A stretch of DNA of 64,000 nucleotides, from the NCBI GenBank assembly GCA_015680905.1, contig CM027380.1, positions 107,308,501-107,372,500 on the forward strand. Direction: 5' to 3'. Both the position numbers and the translations under genes were made by a program. A model generated the notes under the pieces. The model did not search any database. It worked only from the letters and a program-made list of their open reading frames with translations, and was not told where the DNA came from. The first letter of the stretch is position 1. Each line of letters opens with the position of its first letter. This document shows positions 1 through 9,737 of the stretch, in pieces. Origin of the DNA: Coptis chinensis. Its lineage: Eukaryota > Streptophyta > Magnoliopsida > Ranunculales > Ranunculaceae.

Positions 1-480
1 CAAGATGTAAGAAAATATACCCAAATCACAAAACTACATCTGCCTTAAACACCTCCAAGACGCGGCGAGGTATACATACCACTTTGCAATAACAATGCCA
101 TCAAAGCAATATAGCTAGCCACATTTTTATCAAGAAACATCTTAAACATTCTCAAACAACAACCAAAATCCCCACACTAATACTTTATTAACAAATCAGT
201 AGCTACATAAAAACCATTTCAGCTCGTAGTTTAATTCCAAACCAAGTTTGACAACCTCATAACCCAACAACGACTAGTAACAATAACAGAATTTGGTCTA
301 AACCCACCCATAAAAACAATCTTAAACTCCATTAATACTTTGCTAAAATACTCATTTTGAGATAAACCCAAAATAGTTTGGTTAATTAAGACTTTCTTTC
401 AGGTATCTTATCAAACATTTTATTAGCATCTTTTTGAAAATGATGGTTCTGGGTCAAATTCAACATACACTGTAACAACC
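1..480 (-). pseudogene. Decayed PPR protein gene fragment
   Basis: Read on the minus strand, this stretch gives pieces typical of plant pentatricopeptide repeat (PPR) proteins in changing frames: ANKMFDKIPERKS at about 440-395, then GLSQNEYFSKVLMEF and FRPNSVIVTS at about 370-280, and DKNVASYIALMALL near 145-105. These resemble the helix-turn-helix units of organelle RNA-binding PPR proteins. Stops and frameshifts separate every piece and no start codon or full repeat array is present, so I call it a relic. It may continue beyond the left edge. The family call rests on repeat-like wording, not on a search. Confidence 0.55.
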
Positions 481-1934
481 CTTCTTTGAAACACATAAAG
501 TAAATTGGAAAACTTACCAGAAATATGGCGAAGTGGTTGGAAAACACACACACGTCTTTCGTCTTTAAATGAATTGCAGTTGAACTCGACTACAAAAAAC
601 CCGAAAGCAAAAATCCAATATTTAACTAAACCCAAATTTTATAAATAAATCATTAGGAAATAATCAAATTATTTACCTTAATGGCTTCAAGGCGTTCAAG
701 CTGATGAAGTATTACAAAACAACCTACAAAATCACCAAAACAAATGATTAGTATATATGAAATCAAAACTTGATTTTGAAAACACTAAAAAGAAGTGATT
801 TTGTATTTACTTGAGTGAGAGTGAGAGATATGTGAGAGTGTACCTTCTTGGAGTGGGAATGAGAGCGGGAGTGACAAATTGCGTTGGGAACTTCCTACAG
901 ACACAAACCGTCCGGGTATTCTTTATGCAAGCGTCTGTCGGGTAAACTCCTTTTTTTGGTAGTGTTTGTTCTGCCTCTACTAGTAAATGGGTTTTAGCCT
1001 TGCAACAAGCTTGATTTAAAAGGCTTGAAAGAGTTTGATCTATGATACACTTGAACTGAATTAACAGCCCTAAAAAGAACAAGCTTACCGTGATGGAAGA
1101 AAGACGGATTTCTTCTCTAAGCAAAGCTACTCTCAAAGCCAAGCATCCCCTTTTCCCCAAGTGCACTTGGCACCAGACTAGCCCGACCTTGTGTCTCTTT
1201 ATTTCCTTAAGCCAACTTATAATGAAAAATAATGAAGCCAGGAGTTTTTCTGTTTTCAAATCAGTCTTACCGTAACCACTTACTACCGAACTAGTACTGG
1301 CTGTACTGGTGCCTACTTCCTATGGCAGAAGGGCTTAAAAGCACCTAGCTTACTTCTTTTCCTTTCCTTCACAATTATTTCTTGATAATCGGCATTTACA
1401 TAAATTAAATCAAGCCATACAGTCAGACAATCATAACCACATACTCAAACAATTAAATCAACTAAACAATAATATCAATTGGTTCAAATATCTCCTCCAC
1501 CGTAGTCCATGATTTAGTAACTATGTATATTCATAAAAGCAAATCAAAGAAAAATAATGGTATAGGTAAACTCAAACTTAAATTCTGAAGTTCACAAGAA
1601 ATTGGTAGAATGATTACTCACCAATTAGCAAATTCCCAACTCCAAGAATTGACTTCGAGCTACCGAGCTCCAAGCTTTGAGTCGATTTTCCGCTTCCACC
1701 TCCTCATCTTTTCCTTATAATATTCTCTCTCTCTCTCTCTCTCTCCTCTTCTTTCTTTTCTTCTTACTTCTCTTTTTCTTTCTCTCTCAATCCGCCACCC
1801 TATTAAAGGTAAAGACTTAGGTTTTAAACTCAAGTTGAGCCCATAAAGGTTTTAAACTCAAGTTAAGCCCATAAAGCTCAACTACCTGATCATAGTAGTG
1901 GACATAGATCTAACAGAAGCAAAAGATAAAGTAA
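481..1934. other. No supported gene; CT microsatellite
   Basis: No reading frame here looks like a known protein. A 150-codon minus-strand open frame at 807-1259 has no recognisable domain, and a short exon-like stretch near 510-600 (minus) is flanked by a possible donor but leads nowhere. A (CT)n microsatellite lies at about 1725-1745. The right end is the 3' flank of the eIF5A-like gene. Confidence 0.5.
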
Positions 1935-2670
1935 TTATTCCACATAGTTACTCCACCAGGTAGGCACATAGGCTGCGGAATAGAAATTAGTTTTAGGGCC
2001 AATGTCTTTGAGAGTTGAGATCTGCTCTTCTCCCATCGAAGACGTGACAGTCACCACCAGATCTTTTCCTTCAGCAAACCCCTCTGTAATCTATAAAAAT
2101 GACAAGGAATTAGTTCCAAAGAATATGAAAAATCAGTCTTAAAGAGAGGACAATAGAAACAGTACACACCTGGGTTAGTAGTGGCTCTTCAGGAAGCCTT
2201 AGATCATCCTTGGTGTTCCCATTTTCAGTTAATAGGCTCACCTGAAAGGACCCAACCTCAGTCACTTAGCTAATAAGAATCGCTAAAATTATCTTGGGAG
2301 AAAGCACTTTTCCTGACTTAGATTATGTGATAATAGTATAATACTAATAACTAACAAAGCCATCTTCAGAAATATCAATCAGCTGATAGTCTGTACGATT
2401 AACATGAGGAACCTGGAAAATAGATATCAACACGGGCAATCAGTCATCCAAAATTTCATATGCTAATGGTGAAGAAAAACAGGAATTTATGATACGCAAG
2501 GAATGAGAGCATAATAGATCGAGAAAACAATCAAATTATGAACTTACATCACAATTGTGGGATGAGGGCACAATGTCTTCAAGCTTCTTTGATGTGAATA
2601 TGTCAATTGTTATGAAGTGACACTTGGCATGGCCGTGTTTGCCAGTTTTGGAGGTGGAAACCTCAACAAC
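1935..2670 (-). pseudogene. eIF5A gene lacking its first exon(s)
   Basis: Four minus-strand exons with good GT-AG borders (2548-2670, 2356-2412, 2170-2241, 1935-2090) encode most of translation initiation factor 5A, the hypusine-bearing factor that relieves ribosome stalling. Exon one holds the hypusination loop KTGKHGHAK; later exons give VPHVNRTDYQLIDIS, VSLLTENGNTKDDLRLP and ITEGFAEGKDLVV...LKDIGPK. The roughly 40 N-terminal residues normally encoded upstream are missing: just past 2671 the sequence becomes unrelated and then gypsy-derived at about 2750. The usual stop after GPK is also absent, and the frame reads 15 codons further to TAA at 1935-1937. Introns are kept, so this is a broken genomic copy, not a retrocopy. 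The core is well preserved, suggesting recent loss. Family assignment is firm; status as non-functional is inferred from the missing start. Confidence 0.85.
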
Positions 2671-2749
2671 CTGATTACACAAAAAGCACCAATAGAGTGA
2701 GTTGATCCATGTAGTGCATGTGAGGCTGAAAACCTATTAGAACTTATAA

Positions 2750-2970
2750 CAAGATGAAGATGAAGAAGTATGGTCCTTTCAAAAGGTGCTCACGCCAAAA
2801 TGAATGACAATGCATATGTGATTGATCTTCCTTCTACCTTTAGAATTTCCAACACATTCAACGTCCAAGACATCTTTCAATATCATGGTGAGGAAGATAC
2901 TCATATTCGGACATTAACACGAGGTCATGTTCTTTTCAAGAAGGAGCCCGATGTAGGACACCAAGCATAG
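2750..2970 (+). pseudogene. Integrase C-terminus of an older gypsy element
   Basis: The frame 2770-2970 contains NDNAYVIDLPSTFRISNTFN and QDIFQYHGEED, wording characteristic of the extreme C-terminus of plant Ty3/gypsy integrases. Nothing else of the polyprotein is present to the left, where eIF5A sequence begins within about 100 bases. This is the 3' remnant of an element whose LTR follows at once. It differs from the three younger gypsy elements in the window. Confidence 0.7.
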
Positions 2971-3272
2971 AGTACCATCTTTTAGTTATTAATATTAATA
3001 TTTTTGAAATTAGAATTATTACTTATTAGGAATTTAGAATATTTAGTATTTTCTATTTAGAGTTTAATTAGCTTTAGAAGTCTAGGTTTGATTTAGAAGT
3101 CTAGTTTCATTGTTAATCAATTATGGTTTATCTATATAAAGATGTCATTGTAGTTTAGTTAGTTCATTCAATTATCAAACTATCAAATCTCTAAAACCTA
3201 TTATACTTTTCTCCCCCAACTTCTATAATTTTTCTATTTAATCTTCTTCTTCTTCGATAAATCAATCATCCC
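2971..3272 (+). repeat. Left part of an old LTR, split by element 1
   Basis: AT-rich sequence after the gypsy integrase tail, with a TATA-like TCTATATAAAGA near 3131-3142 and pyrimidine-rich downstream sequence, as in an LTR promoter and leader. It ends at 3272 exactly where element 1 begins and resumes after that element at 13014, sharing the 5-bp duplication ATCCC. The exact 5' edge of this LTR is uncertain. Confidence 0.5.
3268..3272. repeat. Left target-site duplication of element 1 (ATCCC)
   Basis: ATCCC directly precedes the TG of the 5' LTR and is repeated at 13014-13018 directly after the CA of the 3' LTR. A 5-bp duplication is the normal integration footprint of gypsy integrases. 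Confidence 0.85.
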
Positions 3273-3561
3273 TGTATCTACCAAATTCATGACCATGGGG
3301 ATGACATGTCTCAAAGAGCATCGGTAACTTAAGAAACCAGAGAGTGAGAGTACGGGATATAGGCCATGATGAGGAGATGAGTGACCCGGTTAGCGGTTAT
3401 GAACTGTGAGGTGGAGATCGATGGAATCGAGGGAAGAAGCGGTTAGGGAGTATAGAGAGAGAGAAAAAAAAAGAGAGAAAAGAAAACGAAGAGAGAGAGG
3501 AGAGTGGGCTGTAAGATCGAGATTACATAGGGATTTGAAGGTTGTAAAATCTGATTATACA
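3273..3561 (+). repeat. 5' LTR of element 1
   Basis: Begins TGTATCTACC and ends GATTATACA, the same termini as the copy at 12712-13013. The two copies align over their full length. Most differences are short clustered indels; long runs are identical. A GA-rich run lies in the second half. Confidence 0.9.
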
Positions 3562-3582
3562 TTTGGCCCGTGCTGGGGATCA
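3562..3582 (+). other. Primer-binding site region of element 1
   Basis: TTGGCCCGTGCTGGGGATCA follows the 5' LTR directly. It resembles, with gaps, the complement of a plant tRNA-Asp 3' end (TGGCGCC...GGGGA), used by Tat-type elements. Elements 2 and 3 keep the intact TGGCGCC core. Confidence 0.55.
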
Positions 3583-3629
3583 CACGAAAGTGACCTACGG
3601 TTTAGAGACAAGAAGAAAGGGTTATAGGA

Positions 3630-5300
3630 TGGCAACGATGACTAAGAAAGGGAGAGGGAGACCAAAAAAAAGTGAGAGAGGAATCGATGAGGGAGAGGCT
3701 CGAGTGTGGAGTTGGAAGAAACACAGGAGGAAGTTCAAGACGGCCAGAGGCAACCGGACAACTCTTGCGGGGAAGAAGTAGCGAGATTGAGGGAGGAGAA
3801 TGAAGATCTTAGAAGAGAAAGGGAAACTACACAAAGAGGGGAGGGACTAGAGAGCGAGGAGAATAGCGAGATGGGGAACAGCGAGTGAGGAAGCCTCGAG
3901 GGCTAAGAGGTGATCCGGAGGGGGATGGGTCGCTGGAGGTGATCCAGGCGATGATTGAAAAGGATAGAGAAATAAGTCGGACGGCGGAAAAAAAAAAAGC
4001 GGGGGTGGTGAGGAAGGTAGTAGCGGACTTAATCGAACCCGCAGCGGATTGATTTGGAATTCGAGGTACCAAAGAGGTTTACTAAACCGAGGTTCGAGCG
4101 ATATGACGGGAAGGGTGATCCGCGGACCACTTACACCATTTTAAGCCAGATGCGGCCGCGGGCAAGAGAGTAAGGCGGACTCCGGCTGCATGATGTTTCC
4201 GCTAGTCCGAAAGGGGAGCTTCGGATTGGTATTACCGATTGACGTCGCTAAAGATAAAGAAGTTCGAGGATTTGGAGGCGAGCATTCGTGGACCATTTCA
4301 TTCATCGAAACGGAGAATAGTGGATATCGCGGACCTCTTCAATGTCAAAGCGAAATCCGCCCGAGAGCCGGGGAATTTTGTGTAGGTTCGCCGAGGAGGA
4401 GACGTTGAGGGTAGAGAATTTGGATGAGCACACCGCGGTAATAGCATTCCGGCATGGGTTGAAGCGTGGTACTAGAGTCCATGAATCGTGTCCAAAATCG
4501 AAGTCCGCGGACGTTACATGCCTTTGTATCCAAAGGTCGAGAAATACATAACGATATGAGGATATCCGCAGAAGGCGCTAAGGAGCCTAGGAAGGCGGAG
4601 AAATCGGTGCATAGTGTAGACGTAAGCGGCCGGAAAGACGGAGGAAAGGCCGCGGCCCGTGAAGCGGGGATCTTACAGGGGAAAGAGACACACAAAGTCG
4701 GAGAGAGGTCGAGACATAGCGAGGAGAGACGCCGCGAGAAAACCATACCGCGATATAGCGACAACTCCTTTGAACAAAACTTTAGAGGAGATATTGCCGT
4801 TAATCAAAGGGATGCAGATTTTTGAAGGTCCAGAAAACGCCTAGAGAACTGGAAGAGAAGCCGTTTCGCGGCGTACCACGGATCGAAACCACGAGAACCA
4901 ATGAAGGTGTTCGCTGCGGTGGTTGGTAGAGAGAATGATAGAAAAGGGGTTCTTTGAGAGAGTTCATCGGGGAGGCACATCCGGTCAAAGAAGCGCCCAC
5001 CGTAGCGAGGATCCTAGGAACCATCAATGTCATCTTCGGTGGGAAACAAGAGGAAGGAATGCTCATCCGGGACAAAGTCGAGGGAGGGCGTCCCTTTACA
5101 GCCAGATAAATGAGGTCTCGAAAGCATTCCGCGACCCGGTGCGGGGGCCACGGAGGGGATGGTAGGATAGAATTCTCGCCAAAGGATCCGGAAGCGGTAA
5201 TCTCCCCACGAGGATCTGTTGGTGATAACAATTCGATGGGTAATTACATGGTGAAGAGGGTGTTAATAGATCGCGCGGGCTTCGGTGGATTTGTTGTTTA
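3630..5300 (+). pseudogene. gag of element 1, frameshifted
   Basis: Fragments of a retrotransposon Gag capsid are spread over several frames. A coiled-coil-like, Glu/Arg-rich stretch lies at 3706-3888 (ARLREENEDLRRERE). The capsid core follows at about 4080-4480, where alternate frames give KKFEDLEASIRGPF-like text and then LRVENLDEHTAVIAFRHGL at about 4405-4460. A Lys/Arg-rich tail follows at 4560-4800. Gag packages element RNA into virus-like particles. No single frame spans the gene, with indels roughly every 100-200 bases. The start codon cannot be fixed. Confidence 0.65.
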
Positions 5301-5429
5301 GCGGTGCTATGGAGGAAATGAATATTGAGAAGAAACAATTGAAGCCTCCCGGCACTAATCTGTTTTGGATTCAAGCGGTAGCATGACCGAACCCATAGGG
5401 AACTGGAGCTACCAAGAATCGCAGGTCCT

Positions 5430-8400
5430 ATAAGCGGTGTTCACCCGTTTCATGGTTGTGGACTCCACATCGCAATTCAATGCCATCTTGGGGAAGGAGA
5501 TGGATTCACGAGATGAAGGCAATTCCATCCACCTACTATCAAGTGATCCGTTCCCGACTAAGCGGAGGAATGTACGAGATAAGAGGAGACCAAGCCGCGG
5601 CTCAAAGAATACACCGGTGGTGGTTCGAGAGTTGATCCGCACGGACACGCATGCGGGCGGAAAGAGGGCGGACACGGGCGAAGCAATCACGAGATCGCGT
5701 AACGGTCCCGAGTTGCCGATGGGGGCGAAAACGATGGATGAGGTGGAGACGGTGAACGTAAATCTTTGGAGAGGAGGAGAACCGGTGTCTATTGGGGCGA
5801 TTTATCGGAGAGTTGGAAAGCAAAGTTGACCGCCTTTGTTGATGGAGAACAATGATGTGTTCGCGATGGTGCGTGGAGGATCCGGTGGAATTTGGATCCA
5901 GAATTTGCTTTGTCACAGTTGCATATGAGAGAAGGGGCCAAGCCCATCCGGCAAAAGATGAGAGGCTTAAAGCCGCAGTATGCGCAGGGAATACGGGAGG
6001 AGATACATAGGTTGAAAGCGGCGGGGATTATTCGCGAATGCAAATTCACGGAATGGCTCTCCAACATTGTCGCGGTTCCAAAAAAGAATGGAAAGGTAAG
6101 AATGTGTGTCGACTTCACGGATGTCAATTTACAATGTCCGAAAGATTGTTACCCAATGCCGCGGATAGACGAGTTGGTGGATCGGACTGCGGAGTTTAAG
6201 TTCTTCTCTTTCATGGACGCGTCTATGGGATACAATCAGGTGTTCATGTATGAGTCGGACCAAGACAAAACCGCGTTTATAGTAGAGGGGAGTTTCTTTG
6301 TTATAATTCGAATGCCTTTCGGCTTGAAGAACGCCGGGGCTACCTTTCAGAGGATAGGTGAGAAGATGTTTGAGAGCAAGATCAGAAGGGGAATGGAAAT
6401 CTACATAGATGACATGGTGGAAAAGAGTATGACCGAGGAGGAACATCTGGAGGGATTGAAGGAGACGTTTGCAATATTACGGACCTACAAGCTGATGTTG
6501 AACCCTGACAAATGCACCTTTGGGGTGACGTCGGGAAAGTTCTTGGGTTACATCGTCACATACCGCGGAATAGAAGCAAATCCGGACCAGATCAGGGCTT
6601 TGGTAGAGATGCAATCACCCCAGGATGTGAAAGAGGTCCAGAGGTTGGCAGGAAGAATCGCGGCTCTCAACAGATTCATTTCAAAATCCTCGGACAAGTG
6701 TAGACCTCAGCACTGCTCTCTTCGCGGGAAAACAACGGACTTCCAATGGACCGGCGTGTGAAAAAGCTTTCCGGGGAGTTAAAGGTTTATTTGGGGAAGA
6801 GCCCCTATCTTGTCGCGACCGGGGCAAGGAGAAAACCGTATCAGACTTGGGGGGTGTCGAGATGCGCTTAATCGGCTCCGTGTTGATAGGGTGGTGGTGG
6901 ACAAGATAGAGAGGCGGTGTATTTTGTGAGCAAAACCATGTTAGATGCGAGAAACCGGATATAGCGGGGATCGAGAAATTCGCTCTGGCGTTGGTTTTTC
7001 GACTTTGAAACTAAAACCGTGCCGATGCTCTTTCGGTAGTGGTGGTGACAAATTTACCACTCAAACAGGCCCCGAAAGCGGAAAAGTCGGGGAAGAATGT
7101 TGAAGTGGGGCGGTAGTCTTTGAAGTTCATACGACATAGAGTACCAGTCGGGGACGGCCGAGAAAGCCGCAGGCTATGGCAGAAATTCTGGCGGGGAATT
7201 CCCGCCGAGGACCACATGGGGAGAGGAAATGGTTATGGAGCGAGAGGGCGATCCTAGTCATGATCCATTCGACCCTCGGGATATGAAAGCGGTGGTGGTG
7301 GTCTTTGCAGATGGATCCGACGACACCGGAGGCGGGATCGGGGTGGTGTTGGTTACACCGGAGAACAACCGATTAAATTATCGATGAAGTTGGGGTTCGC
7401 GGACTTGAACAATGAATCGAGTATGAGGCGGTGATAGCGGGGTTGGAAATGGCGCCGATCTTGGGGTGAATGAATTAACGGTGTATTTGATTCCAATTTG
7501 GTAATATGTCAAATGAAGCGGAGAGTTTCGCAGGCCCGGTGCCCCGGATGGCAAAATATTTAGAGGTATTACGAGAGAAAGGCTAACAAGTTTACTCGAG
7601 ATCAAGTTCGCCCTTTGGGCGCGGTGAGAACCGACACGCCCGATCGTTAGCATATGTGTGGCGGCGATCTTACCGAACCGGGAAAGCGAGCCGTTTGAAA
7701 TTAGGGTCTTGAACAAACCAAGCACGTCGGAGGGTGAAACAGATTTTGGGAGTCACCGAGAATGAGACAGGTGGAGGAACCCATAAAGAGTTTCCTTTGC
7801 GGGTCGAGATCGAAGACAAGCGGGAGAGAAAAGAATGGAGCAGTGTCTCAAAGATACACTCGATAGATGGTGACTTGTCTGACGCAATGTCGTTGGACCG
7901 TTATTGAAATGCATCGGGCTTAAACAAAGCGTAAGAGGTCTTGAGTGAGATTCATGAGGGGATTGTGGGAGTCATTCTCGCGGTAGGGGACGGCGGCACA
8001 TCGATTATTATCTCTCAAAGGGTATTTTTGGCGCACATGAAGCGGGACTAAGCGGAGTATGCCAAGAGGTGTGAGAAATGCCAAAGATTCTCACCGGCCC
8101 GATACATGCTCCTACCGAAGAATCTTTGCATAAGGTATTGATCCTTGGCCTTTTCGCCATGTGGGCTTCGATATCGTTGGACCGCTCCCTCGGCGATGGC
8201 AAGCGAAGGTTCGTGTTGGCAGCGCGACGGATTATTTCACCAAATGGGTTGAGGGGTGGCAACCGCTGCAGAAAGTTAAGGAGGAGCAAGTCAAGAAATT
8301 TCGTGGGAAAATATAATTTGCCGATTTGGGCTGCCGCGATACCATAATGTCGCAGCATAACGGTATTCAATTCATGGGGGGCAAAGCACGCGAATTCCTC

Positions 8401-9004
8401 CAAGCATTCAAGGTGAAGCAAGGATTCTCGGCTCCTTACAATCCGAGGGAATAACGGGGCGAGAATCCTCTAACAAGACAATAATGGATAATTTGAAGAA
8501 GAAGTTAAGATCGAAAGGGCGTGGGGGACGAGTTGAATCGAGGTGCTGGGCGCACCGAACAACACCACCGAACTTCCACTCAAGAGTCGCCATTTGCCAT
8601 GGCCTATGGAGTGGAGGCGGTGATTCCGTAGAGATGGTGGAGGCGACAACGAGAACCAGAGCCGTAGAGGGAGGAGTCAATGAAGTTATTTTAGCTGCGG
8701 ACCTGAACCTTACAGAGGAAAGGAGGGATATGGCGCGCATCAAGTTGGAAGAGTACCACAGGAGATTGCAGAGGCAGTATGACAAGAGGGTGAAGCCCCG
8801 GCGGCAGTTCAAGTGGGGACGCGCGTTCGAGAAAAAGTAACCCGACCACCGAAAAAGAAGGACGGAAAGTTGGGGCCCAACTGGGAGGGGCCATACACCG
8901 TGGTCGAGAAGGGCGGGGCCGGGACCTATCGGTTACAGACTACGAAGGGGGAGGACATCGCGAGACCTTGGAACATAAGAATGTTGAAGAAATTTTATGA
9001 GTGA
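5430..9004 (+). pseudogene. pol of element 1: protease, RT, RNase H, integrase
   Basis: The protease region at about 5440-5560 gives FMVVDSTSQFNAILGKEM. Reverse transcriptase is the best preserved part: one open frame at 5892-6761 contains VPKKNGKVRMCVDFTDVN, the FMDASMGYNQ step, MPFGLKNAGATFQR and the catalytic YIDDM motif, ending in RLAGRIAALNRFISK. RNase H is recognisable at about 7260-7560 (VVVFADGSDDTGGGIGVVL). Integrase follows in pieces, with the zinc-binding and core parts at about 7890-8470 and the C-terminal part at 8640-9004 ([20 protein letters not shown], ending [13 protein letters not shown] then TGA). Frameshifts separate most domains, so no intact polyprotein is encoded. Confidence 0.85.
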
Positions 9005-9162
9005 TGCTTTGTACAGTTTTATTTTAATTAAAGACAAGCTCTGGAATCAACAGAGATTCTCATCTAAGTGTATGATGATGTTATGTGTCGCCCATGCTGT
9101 CAACGAATCAGGTGCAATCGAGACCAAAGAATTTGGCAGTGTAATGGCCGTGAACACTCAAA

Positions 9163-9530
9163 CCAAGCTGGGGTAAACCGAAGCCGCCCCTAACAGCCTC
9201 TCACTGGCTATAGAGGCGGCCGAGGGGACGAGCCGCTTCGTGGACGATGAGGTCCAAAACAACCGGGGCAAACCGAGGCGCCTAAAAGAGCCTCCTACGG
9301 TGAGAGATAACGGAGGGGACGAGCCCTTCGTGGGCGATGAGGTCCGAAACCAGCTGGGGCAAACCGAAGCCGCCCCAAAGAGCCTCACGGTGAGAAAGAT
9401 AAGGGGGGACGAGCCCTTCGGCGGACGGCGAGGTCCGAAACCAAGCTGGGCGAACTAAGGCGCCCCCAAATAGCCTACGCAGCTGCCATAGGCGGTGAGA
9501 GGGAAGCCATCAGCGGATGCGGTGGTCGAA
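9163..9530 (+). repeat. ~90-bp tandem repeat in the 3' part of element 1
   Basis: About four imperfect units start near 9163, 9259, 9350 and 9440. Each contains a version of AAGCTGGGGCAAACCGA, a GCCTC block and GACGAGCCCTTCGTGG followed by GATGAGGTCCGAAAC. The repeat lies just after the pol stop, where Tat-type elements often carry tandem arrays. Overlapping open frames in both strands come from the repeat and are not supported as genes. Confidence 0.75.
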
Positions 9531-9737
9531 AACAAATTTTAGGCGGATTGTATGCGGCCCGAAAACAGATTGTCCGCATACTAAGCATAATATAGTTGAG
9601 CAACTTGGAAAAACATTTTCCCAAAAAATATCACGGAATACATCGTTAATTGGCAAAGGTTTGAGCCGGCTACCGGGAACACCGAGAAATCACGGGGGCA
9701 CGATAATATCGAGAACACCAAGTAAAGAACAAGTATA
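9531..9737. other. Spacer between tandem repeat and antisense frame
   Basis: Noncoding internal sequence of element 1. I see no further repeat units or motifs. Confidence 0.5.

Noticed and set aside
807-1259. 150-codon minus-strand open frame
   Set aside because: No domain, no splice context, Ser/Leu-rich low-information translation; probably chance.
3563-3781. Arg/Lys-rich short frames at the start of element 1
   Set aside because: They lie in the leader and decayed gag start and have purine-driven composition; not separate genes.
9158-9458. Frames on both strands across the 90-bp repeat
   Set aside because: Repeat-derived; they have no similarity to known proteins and are open on opposite strands alike.
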